NCBI GenBank assembly: GCA_035506075.1
Contig: DATJQB010000241.1
Span: 1 to 6,936 of the forward strand
Source: UBA9647 sp035506075
Lineage (GTDB): Bacteria; Bacteroidota; Ignavibacteria; UBA10030
Reading direction: 5' to 3'
Length of the DNA: 6,936 nucleotides
Shown here in pieces: positions 1 to 5,564 of the stretch. The position numbers and the translations under genes are program-made. The notes under the pieces are model-generated. The model was not told the origin of the DNA. It saw only the letters and a program-made list of their open reading frames with translations, and searched no databases. Positions within the stretch are counted from its first letter, which is position 1, and the number at the start of each line of letters is the position of its first letter.

Positions 1-580
1 GACCCCGGTACTCTTCATACACCATCTTCATGTGGCCGGTCGGGCACACCCGAACGCACGACCCGCAGACAATGCAGCGATCCGACTTCTCGTTGAACGG
101 AAGAACAACCTCGCGCTTGATGCCCGTGTTCGCGAATCCCAACACCCCTGCCTTCACGACATCGTTGCACATGTTCACGCAGGTTCCGCAAAGAATACAC
201 GCATCTTCCGCTTCGTCTCGTTCGAGGCTGACGAACCTGGGTTTGTCGATGCCGAGTTTCTCCGCCATCTCGCGGACGATTTTCACGTTCGGCCAGCGGG
301 ACATCATCAGCTCCATGATCACCTTCCGGAGCCATTTCACCCGGTCGGAATTTGTCCGTACCTCCATGCCTCCGCGTACGGGGAAATTACAGGCAGTTAC
401 AATCCGGCTGCGCTTGCCGCGAATCACCTCAACGCTGCAAAGTCGGCAGACACCGTATGGTTCGCAGTACTCGCTGTTGCACATCGTCGGGATCCACACC
501 CCCGCCTTCTCAGCAGCTTTCAGAATGGTGGTGTCTTCGAGAACTTCGACTGACTTGCCATCAATTGTCATCGTTACCAT
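1..580 (-). CDS. NuoG/HoxU/HydA-like Fe-S subunit (N-terminal part, runs off left edge)
   Basis: The frame is open from an ATG at 580 to base 1, giving 193 residues with no stop. The N-terminal domain is a plant-type 2Fe-2S ferredoxin fold with Cys34, Cys45, Cys48 and Cys64 (PYGVCRLCSVEV, then ACNFPV). Two 4Fe-4S motifs follow: Cys128, 131, 134, 138, and Cys169, 172, 175, 179 followed by Pro. The His-Cys3 cluster site usually found between them in NuoG, HoxU and HydA is not visible; residues 85-115 contain no cysteine or histidine. The product would pass electrons from the NuoF-like flavin to a hydrogenase or Hdr module. Whether it continues into an [FeFe] H-cluster domain, or ends as a short subunit before [NiFe] genes, cannot be seen. 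It starts 14 bases after the nuoF stop with only a weak GAGCGAG site. ATG at 571 is an alternative start. Confidence 0.88.
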   Translation of the reverse strand, partial: MVTMTIDGKSVEVLEDTTILKAAEKAGVWIPTMCNSEYCEPYGVCRLCSVEVIRGKRSRIVTACNFPVRGGMEVRTNSDRVKWLRKVIMELMMSRWPNVKIVREMAEKLGIDKPRFVSLERDEAEDACILCGTCVNMCNDVVKAGVLGFANTGIKREVVLPFNEKSDRCIVCGSCVRVCPTGHMKMVYEEYRG

Positions 581-594
581 GGTTTTCTCGCTCG

Positions 595-2421
595 TTACTC
601 GACTGAGATTGCATCAAATTTGCATGCGTCGTAGCAAATGCCGCACTTGTTACACTTGTTCACATCGATCGTGTGCGCCTGTTTTGTTTCTCCCGTGATG
701 GCCCCCTCAGGACAGCTCTTCGCACAAACGTGGCAACCGTGTCCGTGTTCAACACACGCCACGGGATCGATCTTGTATTCGATCAGTTTCTTGCACGCGT
801 GTCCGGGGCACTTCTTTTCTTTCACGTGCGCTTCGTACTCATCCCTGAAGTACTTCAATGTTGTCAGCACCGGGTTCGGCGCAGATCCGCCGAGCGCGCA
901 GAGGGATGACTCGACGACCATCGTCGACAGTTCCTCAAGGAGGAGGAGATCATCCTCAGTCCCTTCGCCGACAGTAATCTTCTCGAGGATATCGAGCATG
1001 CGCTTGGTCCCTTCGCGGCATGGCACACACTTTCCGCACGATTCCGTCTGCGTGAAGGAGAGGAAGTACTTTGCCATGTCGACCATGCAGTTGTTTTCGT
1101 CCGCCACCACCATCCCGCCCGAGCCCATCATGGAGCCAACCTTCGTGAGCTCTTCGTAGTCAACCGGAAGGTCCAGCAGACTCTCGGGGATGAATCCTCC
1201 TGACGGCCCGCCCGTCTGCACAGCCTTGAACTTCTTTCCGTCCTTAATTCCGCCGCCGATGTCGAAGATGATCTTCCGCAGCGTAATCCCCATCGGTACT
1301 TCAATCAGTCCGGTATTGTTTACTTTGCCCGAAAGCGAGAACACTTTTGTGCCCTTGCTTCCTCCCCACGGGTCAGCGGTCACATCGCCTGTTCCAATCC
1401 CGGCAAACCATTGCGCCCCGTGGAGCATGATCTGCGGGACGTTTGCCCATGTCTCGACGTTGTTCAGGCACGTCGGCTTGTCCCAGAGCCCCTTCTCGAC
1501 TGTATGGACATATTTCGCTCTCGGCTCTCCGGGCTTTCCTTCGATCGAAGCCATGAGCGCGGTTGATTCTCCGCATACAAATGCGCCGGCACCGCGGGCA
1601 ATGGTGATTTCAAATTCAAAGTCCTGCTGAAGAATACTTTTCCCGAGCAATCCGCATTCACGCGCCTGCTTCAATGCGACCTGCAGCCGCTCCAGGGCAA
1701 TCGGATATTCATTGCGAATGTAGACATAGCCGTCCTTCGCACCGATCGCATATGCTCCAATCAACATCCCTTCGATCACCGCGTGCGGATCGGATTCAAT
1801 GGTGCTCCGGTCCATGAAGGCGCCCGGGTCTCCTTCGTCCGCATTGCACACGATGTAGTGGACATCCCCCGGCATGTTCTTGCACGCTTCCCACTTGATG
1901 CCTGTGGGGAAGCCTCCACCTCCGCGGCCGCGCAACCCGGACAGTTTGATTTCGCGGATGACATCGTCGGGTTTCATCGTCGTGAGCACCTTTGCGAGCG
2001 CCTGGTAGCCGCCCCGGCCGATGTAATCCTCGATGGATTCGGGATTGATGATTCCGCGATTGCGGAGAACGACAGGAACCTGATCGGCGAAGAACGGAAT
2101 CTCAGCCATCTTGGGAATCGGCAGCTTCTCGTTCGTCGGGGTGTACATCAGCTTCTTGACGGGCCGCCCTTTGACAAAATGCTCCTGGACAAGATGCGGG
2201 ATGTCGGATTCTTTCAGCATCTGGTAGAAAATCCCTTCGGGCTGAACTACCATGAGCGGTCCCACCGCGCAAAATCCATTGCAGCCTGTTGTCACGACTC
2301 CGATTTCATCCTGAAGCCCCTGTTTGCGGATCTCATCAACGAGCTTCTCTTTGATTTTCATTGATTGGTTCGCGACGCACCCTGTACCTGCACAAACCAT
2401 CAAATACGATCTATACGCCAT
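595..2421 (-). CDS. nuoF: NuoF/HydB-like NADH-binding flavin subunit of a bifurcating-type hydrogenase
   Basis: This 608-residue protein has the long HydB/HndC architecture rather than the shorter complex I NuoF. Order of domains: (1) an N-terminal thioredoxin-like 2Fe-2S domain with Cys10, Cys15, Cys47 and Cys51. (2) The FMN/NADH domain with the glycine-rich RGRGGGGFPTG at 164-174, ADEGDPGAFMDR at 194-205 and RGAGAFVCGESTAL near 276-289. (3) An SLBB-type region around 370-410. (4) The 4Fe-4S site Cys462, 465 and 468 with Cys508. (5) A Cys538/Cys543 pair. (6) A C-terminal ferredoxin part, one motif of which is normal (Cys590, 593, 596, 600) and one of which is expanded (Cys556-x6-Cys563-x2-Cys566-x3-Cys570). 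It would oxidise or reduce NAD(P)(H) at FMN and is the expected bifurcation site in HydABC enzymes. AAAGGAGA precedes the ATG. Confidence 0.95.
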   Translation of the reverse strand: MAYRSYLMVCAGTGCVANQSMKIKEKLVDEIRKQGLQDEIGVVTTGCNGFCAVGPLMVVQPEGIFYQMLKESDIPHLVQEHFVKGRPVKKLMYTPTNEKLPIPKMAEIPFFADQVPVVLRNRGIINPESIEDYIGRGGYQALAKVLTTMKPDDVIREIKLSGLRGRGGGGFPTGIKWEACKNMPGDVHYIVCNADEGDPGAFMDRSTIESDPHAVIEGMLIGAYAIGAKDGYVYIRNEYPIALERLQVALKQARECGLLGKSILQQDFEFEITIARGAGAFVCGESTALMASIEGKPGEPRAKYVHTVEKGLWDKPTCLNNVETWANVPQIMLHGAQWFAGIGTGDVTADPWGGSKGTKVFSLSGKVNNTGLIEVPMGITLRKIIFDIGGGIKDGKKFKAVQTGGPSGGFIPESLLDLPVDYEELTKVGSMMGSGGMVVADENNCMVDMAKYFLSFTQTESCGKCVPCREGTKRMLDILEKITVGEGTEDDLLLLEELSTMVVESSLCALGGSAPNPVLTTLKYFRDEYEAHVKEKKCPGHACKKLIEYKIDPVACVEHGHGCHVCAKSCPEGAITGETKQAHTIDVNKCNKCGICYDACKFDAISVE

Positions 2422-2428
2422 GTCAGCG

Positions 2429-2436
2429 TCTCCTTT
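2429..2436 (-). promoter_or_regulatory. Ribosome binding site of the nuoF/hydB-like gene
   Basis: AAAGGAGA on the minus strand lies in the 27-base gap after the ferredoxin gene. Its GGAG core is 8 bases before the ATG at 2421. Confidence 0.7.
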
Positions 2437-2448
2437 GTAGCAACCACT

Positions 2449-2838
2449 TTATGAGTGAGTCTTCTCGCTCTTGCGAGCGATGAGATATTCGCGCACGACC
2501 TCACCCTTGAGCACATGCGCGTCAAAGATCCGTTTCACCTTCTCGGGTGTCAGGGCGGCGTACTTTGCGGGAGCTTGTTCCCCCTGCACCTCGACTGTCA
2601 TCATCGGCTCCTGCGGACACTCTCCCGCACAAGCCGCGTTTGTCACGATGACGTCTGTGAGATGGCGCTGCTCAATTTCGTTCATCACTGCCTTGATGAT
2701 TCCACGCGCACCCGCCGCAATCCCGCAGGTTCCCATGTGAACGATCATCCGTACACGGCCTGCTCCCAACCGAACAGCCGTTTGGTATTGAGCTTCATTT
2801 CGAATCGTCTCCAAATCACCAATTGTCAGTTTTCCCAT
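2449..2838 (-). CDS. Thioredoxin-like 2Fe-2S ferredoxin (HndB/TM1420-like family)
   Basis: This 129-residue small soluble protein belongs to the (2Fe-2S) ferredoxin family found between the NuoE- and NuoF-like genes of NAD(P)-linked hydrogenases, such as the small HndB-type subunit. The diagnostic segment HMGTCGIAAGARG carries Cys38. The second half has Cys70 and Cys74 (C-x3-C) in NAACAGECPQEP. Only three cysteines are present; His34 sits where the first ligand of a NuoE-type C-x4-C pair would roughly align. The C-terminal region, with TPEKVKRIFDAHVLKGEVVREYLI, matches the usual end of the family. AGGAGG overlaps the stop codon of the upstream gene, 9 bases before the ATG. It probably serves as an extra electron carrier or structural subunit of the NADH-linked complex; the exact role is not established. 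Confidence 0.88.
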   Translation of the reverse strand: MGKLTIGDLETIRNEAQYQTAVRLGAGRVRMIVHMGTCGIAAGARGIIKAVMNEIEQRHLTDVIVTNAACAGECPQEPMMTVEVQGEQAPAKYAALTPEKVKRIFDAHVLKGEVVREYLIARKSEKTHS

Positions 2839-2847
2839 CTCTCACTT

Positions 2848-2853
2848 CCTCCT
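2848..2853 (-). promoter_or_regulatory. Perfect Shine-Dalgarno of the 2Fe-2S ferredoxin gene
   Basis: AGGAGG on the minus strand is 9 bases before the ATG at 2838 and shares bases with the TAG stop of the nuoE-like gene. It is the strongest ribosome binding site in the window and suggests efficient reinitiation. Confidence 0.75.
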
Positions 2854-3304
2854 ATTCGTATTGCTTGAGGATTTTTGAAACCTTTGAAGCGGGTACCTTC
2901 CCATGGAGGTTCTTCCCGACTGTAAGCACAGGCGCAAGCCCGCAACATCCGAGGCAGCGGACGCTCTCAAGGCTGAACTTGTTGTCCGGAGTGGTCTCCC
3001 CTTCTTTTATCTTCAGTTCACGCTCAAGCTGATCGATGATCTTCGTCGCTCCCTGGACATGACATGCAGTCCCGGTACAGACCGCAATGGGATGCTTTCC
3101 TTTCGGCTTGAGACTGAAAGCCTTGTAGAACGTCGCGAGATTATATGTCCGGCTCGGGGGGACATTCAGATAGCCCGAAATGTACATCAGGACATCTTTC
3201 GGAAGATAGTAGAGCTCATTTTGGATATCGAGCATGACCTGAATGATCGAGCTTGGGTCCTTCGGGTGCTTGCGGAGAACAGAATCAACAACCTGGGTGT
3301 CCAT
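2852..3304 (-). CDS. nuoE: NuoE/HydC-like 2Fe-2S thioredoxin-fold subunit
   Basis: This 150-residue protein is the NuoE/HoxE/HydC type, the 24-kDa-like partner of NuoF in NADH-linked diaphorase units. An N-terminal helical part with the ELYYLPKDVL and TFYKAFSL segments is followed by the thioredoxin-like 2Fe-2S domain. The four ligands are Cys76 and Cys81 (C-x4-C) and Cys117 and Cys121 (C-x3-C); Cys120 is extra. Length is normal for the family. A GAGGTG site just before the ATG supports the start. It lies 14 bases after the ATPase gene and 13 bases before the 2Fe-2S ferredoxin gene. In bifurcating hydrogenases this subunit sits next to the flavin subunit; its cluster may shuttle or store electrons. 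The bacterial complex I nuoE assignment is unlikely because no membrane subunits are seen and the neighbours are hydrogenase or Hdr types. Confidence 0.93.
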   Translation of the reverse strand: MDTQVVDSVLRKHPKDPSSIIQVMLDIQNELYYLPKDVLMYISGYLNVPPSRTYNLATFYKAFSLKPKGKHPIAVCTGTACHVQGATKIIDQLERELKIKEGETTPDNKFSLESVRCLGCCGLAPVLTVGKNLHGKVPASKVSKILKQYE

Positions 3305-3308
3305 GCAT

Positions 3309-3314
3309 CACCTC
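3309..3314 (-). promoter_or_regulatory. Ribosome binding site of the nuoE-like gene
   Basis: GAGGTG on the minus strand lies in the 14-base gap between the GHKL ATPase and the nuoE-like ATG at 3304. The core GAGG is 6 bases from the start. Confidence 0.55.
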
Positions 3315-3318
3315 GACG

Positions 3319-3861
3319 TTAGTGAGTCAGAGATTCTTCTTCCTGATTCAAATACCCGTGAATCACCATTTGCGCTTTCGCGGAATGGACTGGAGCTCCC
3401 GCCAATTCTTCTCGCATCTCGCGCGAGTCAAACACTATTCTCTTCCCGTCTCTCGAATGCACGTAGACAAGACTGAGATCCTGACACGCGTTCAACAACG
3501 CAGTAATCGTGTCCACCATGTTGCCAACGGGTTTCCTATCGGGATGGCTCGCCTGAAAACTGGCCGACACTGTTGTGCCACGTCCCGGCACAGACCGCAA
3601 CTCCATCGTTCCGTTTGCTTCGATGGCCGCTTGGTGAAGCAACGCCAAACCGAGGCCCGTGCGATGTCCTGACTTTGTCGAGAAGAACGGGTCTGCTGCC
3701 TTCTCCAGCTCTTCTCTGCGCAGCCCATTTCCGTCGTCGCTGACTTCAAGAGAGAGAAGGTCCCGGGCGGCATCTTCAGTGATCGAGATCCGGATCAACC
3801 TGGAGCCCGCCGCGACGGCATTCTCCGCTATGTCAAGGATGTGCAACGAGAGATCTTCCAC
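3319..3861 (-). CDS. Stand-alone GHKL/HATPase_c ATP-binding protein (anti-sigma or histidine-kinase-like ATPase)
   Basis: The protein has 180 residues from a GTG start. It carries the full Bergerat ATP-binding fold: N-box with Glu13-Asn14, G1 box Asp42-Asp-Gly44-Asn-Gly46, the DPFFSTK segment at 57-63, G2 box with Gly69-Leu-Gly71, and a GTT segment at 95-97. It has no dimerisation/phosphoacceptor histidine domain and no membrane segment. About 70 C-terminal residues form an extra small region with a VYVHSRDGKRIVFDSREMR segment, which I recall from ATPases in bifurcating hydrogenase clusters. It may act like an RsbW-type kinase/anti-sigma factor or as a partner of the adjacent sensor; the substrate is unknown. 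The GTG is chosen because AAGGA lies 9 bases before it and because it yields the usual beginning (EDLSLHILDI). An ATG at 3879 and a TTG at 3897 are alternatives that would overlap the DRTGG gene. Confidence 0.85.
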   Translation of the reverse strand: MEDLSLHILDIAENAVAAGSRLIRISITEDAARDLLSLEVSDDGNGLRREELEKAADPFFSTKSGHRTGLGLALLHQAAIEANGTMELRSVPGRGTTVSASFQASHPDRKPVGNMVDTITALLNACQDLSLVYVHSRDGKRIVFDSREMREELAGAPVHSAKAQMVIHGYLNQEEESLTH

Positions 3862-3865
3862 GGAC

Positions 3866-4222
3866 TCAGTTCCTTGCATCAAGACCAAGTCGCTCAAGTG
3901 CAGCGACTGTTTCGAACGACGACTTGTTGGACGTCAGGAGCACAATCTCATGACTTGCAGCTTTCTGCAGCGCTTCCTTCGAGGGTTCGCGCCCCTGGCT
4001 GATAATGATCGCAGCGAGTTCGTTCCGGACCGCCACAGCGACGGTGTTTTCATGAACCTGCATAGTCACCCAGACATTTCCCGGGCGGGCGTGGGCCAGC
4101 ACGTCGCTCATGAGATCGCCGACGTAGCCACCGGAAGCCTGACGCTTCAGCAGTTCCTGGCCGCAATGCACCTTCAGGTTCAGCTCACGCACAATGTCCT
4201 CAAGCCGAATGGCCGCGTCCAT
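3866..4222 (-). CDS. DRTGG-domain protein (118 aa)
   Basis: This is a small soluble protein, almost all of it one DRTGG-type domain. The signature position is Ser30-Gly31-Gly32-Tyr33-Val34 followed by GDLMSDVLAHA, then beta-strand-rich hydrophobic segments (NVWVTMQVH, AVAVRN, LAAIIIS) and a typical end (HEIVLLTS). DRTGG domains occur beside CBS or HPr-kinase-like proteins and as stand-alone proteins in [FeFe]-hydrogenase gene clusters. The biochemical role is unknown; ligand sensing or scaffolding is inferred. The open frame extends further upstream, but the ATG at 4222 is chosen because GGGGGA lies 6 bases before it and because the extra residues from further upstream do not resemble the family. 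The gene overlaps the hydrogenase-like gene by 23 bases and ends 4 bases before the proposed start of the GHKL ATPase, so the three are probably made together. Confidence 0.8.
   Translation of the reverse strand: MDAAIRLEDIVRELNLKVHCGQELLKRQASGGYVGDLMSDVLAHARPGNVWVTMQVHENTVAVAVRNELAAIIISQGREPSKEALQKAASHEIVLLTSNKSSFETVAALERLGLDARN
3871..3875 (-). promoter_or_regulatory. Ribosome binding site supporting a GTG start for the GHKL ATPase
   Basis: AAGGA on the minus strand lies 9 bases before the GTG at 3861. It falls within the last codons of the DRTGG gene. No comparable site precedes the alternative ATG at 3879 or TTG at 3897. Confidence 0.5.
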
Positions 4223-5546
4223 CAACGTTCCCCCGCAGTTTGCGCGATTGCTTCCCGACGATCTCCACGAGATTCGTCGAAAGCGTTTCAAAAGTCTTCA
4301 TGGTCAGGAACACACATTCGTCCGTCTCCGCATCCCCTTTGACAACATCCTCGGCGAATGCCAGACACGTCGGCGCTCCACAGACCCCGCAATCGATCTT
4401 CGGCAGCATGTCGTAAATCTGCGTCCTCCGCTGCATTTTCTGCATGCCGCGCGAAATGTCCTGGTCGATCGGCTCAACAGGACTCGGCGCAATCGTCCCG
4501 ACGAGCGAAAAGAAATCCTTCTCGTACAAGACCTGGATCTTCTCGGGCGCCTCGCACGGCTCGGAGCCGTATTTCTGTACCAAGCGGAGGACTCTCCCGC
4601 GGGCGATATACGGATTCTCAACATTCAACGAGCCGCCAACACATGCTGTCGGGCAAGAATGGCATTCGATATACTGAATGTCTCTCATCTTCCCGTTTTC
4701 AATTTCGTCGAACACCCGCATGACATCTGCGAGACCTGCAATTGCAATCGAGTCCTCGGCTCTCAGGCAGGCGACCTGCCCTCCAACGTTTGGCCAGCCG
4801 AGGCCGAGCCCCCTGATGTCTTTCCTTCCGTTCTCAGGTTCCGTATTCGGCAGCGCGCGCAGCAGGTTGGGGTAGATCTCCGAGATTGGAATCACACCGT
4901 CAAGAAACGAATGTTTCTTCCGCGGCGGATTCTTCAAGGCAATGATCTTCGCCGGACAGGGCGCAAGATAGATCGCACCGATCTCATGTTCCTTCAGTCC
5001 GAGTTCCTTCATCTTGAGGCGTTTCGCTTCGCGGGCAGCGATCTCCATCGGGGATTCAATGGGGATCAGATTGTCAAGAAGCCCGGGATACCTGCTCTGG
5101 ATGAGCCGGACGATGGTCGGGCAGAACGGCGAAATCATCGGCCGCGGGTTGGGATTTGCATCGAGGTATTCCTGGATGGCGATGCTCACAGCTTCAGACG
5201 CGCACGTGACATCGTAGGCGTCGTCGAAGCCAACGGACTTGAGTGCATTGAGGATCGTCGCCGGCTGCACCTCCTTGCCGAACTGGGAGTAGAACACGGG
5301 CGAAGGAAGGGCAATTGTGTATTTGAAGGATGAGAGGTCGTGGAACGAACTTGTCTGCGGCACAACGGCGTGATTCGGGCACACCCTTACACACTCCCCG
5401 CAGTCAATACAACGATCGGCAAGCAGCTGAGCTTTACCGCGTCGAACACGGATCGCCTGCGTCGGGCATGCATGAAGGCACTTCATGCGCCCCATGCATT
5501 TCTCGGGATTAATCCGTATCGCTCGAAACTCAGGTTTCATCGCCAT
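4200..5546 (-). CDS. Divergent [FeFe]-hydrogenase-like iron-sulfur protein (HydS/HfsB-like, probable redox or H2 sensor)
   Basis: The protein has 448 residues. The N-terminus has two ferredoxin motifs: one with Cys17, Cys23 and Cys27 in which the second position is Arg20, and a complete one with Cys46, 49, 52 and 56. A [FeFe]-hydrogenase large-domain-like region follows. All four residues matching H-cluster ligands are present: Cys142 (SPFCP), Cys197 (APCPAK, with the conserved Lys200), and Cys298 and Cys302 in ECHSCPTACVGG. The proton-transfer Cys of the TSCCP motif is replaced by Phe141, and the Glu after PCxxK is replaced by Ala. A C-terminal Fe-S motif of the PF04060 type follows with Cys386, 389, 394 and 411. 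No PAS, kinase or phosphatase domain follows, unlike many sensory group C hydrogenases. The location beside DRTGG and GHKL genes supports a regulatory or sensory role; catalysis cannot be excluded. The start ATG has no clear Shine-Dalgarno; a second in-frame ATG lies two codons later. Confidence 0.85.
   Translation of the reverse strand: MAMKPEFRAIRINPEKCMGRMKCLHACPTQAIRVRRGKAQLLADRCIDCGECVRVCPNHAVVPQTSSFHDLSSFKYTIALPSPVFYSQFGKEVQPATILNALKSVGFDDAYDVTCASEAVSIAIQEYLDANPNPRPMISPFCPTIVRLIQSRYPGLLDNLIPIESPMEIAAREAKRLKMKELGLKEHEIGAIYLAPCPAKIIALKNPPRKKHSFLDGVIPISEIYPNLLRALPNTEPENGRKDIRGLGLGWPNVGGQVACLRAEDSIAIAGLADVMRVFDEIENGKMRDIQYIECHSCPTACVGGSLNVENPYIARGRVLRLVQKYGSEPCEAPEKIQVLYEKDFFSLVGTIAPSPVEPIDQDISRGMQKMQRRTQIYDMLPKIDCGVCGAPTCLAFAEDVVKGDAETDECVFLTMKTFETLSTNLVEIVGKQSRKLRGNVDGRGHSA
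4229..4234 (-). promoter_or_regulatory. Ribosome binding site deciding the DRTGG gene start
   Basis: GGGGGA on the minus strand lies 6 bases before the ATG at 4222, inside the 3' end of the upstream coding region. It supports the short start over the longer open frame that begins near 4291. Confidence 0.55.
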
Positions 5547-5564
5547 TGAAGATTTATAGGTGAA

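Noticed and set aside
32..553. Plus-strand open frame of 173 codons opposite the NuoG/HydA-like gene
   Set aside because: The minus-strand frame carries the ferredoxin motifs and runs through to the edge. The plus-strand product has no family features.
1783..2364. Plus-strand open frame of 193 codons within nuoF
   Set aside because: It lies wholly antisense to the FMN/NADH and N-terminal ferredoxin domains of the NuoF-like protein and is a shadow frame.
595..3304. Classical respiratory complex I operon (nuo)
   Set aside because: No membrane subunits are present. NuoF has the long HydB form with extra N- and C-terminal Fe-S domains, an HndB-type ferredoxin lies between nuoE and nuoF, and the neighbours are Hdr and hydrogenase-like genes.
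4223..4291. Longer N-terminus (23 extra residues) for the DRTGG protein
   Set aside because: The extra residues are Arg/Ser-rich and read out of frame over the hydrogenase-like gene. The ATG at 4222 has a good ribosome binding site and a family-like start.
3659..4342. Plus-strand open frame of 227 codons across the ATPase/DRTGG junction
   Set aside because: It is antisense to two minus-strand genes with recognisable domains; its own translation has no domain.
4194..5333. Long plus-strand open frame of 379 codons opposite the hydrogenase-like gene
   Set aside because: It is antisense to a gene with clear conserved Fe-S motifs. Its translation is Arg/His-rich with no recognisable domain, as expected from the complement of a GC-rich gene.
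5551..5557. TATAAAT as a possible -10 box of an internal promoter before the hydrogenase-like gene
   Set aside because: No -35-like element is seen at a suitable distance upstream, and the neighbouring genes are packed as one operon. An AT-rich leader alone is not enough.
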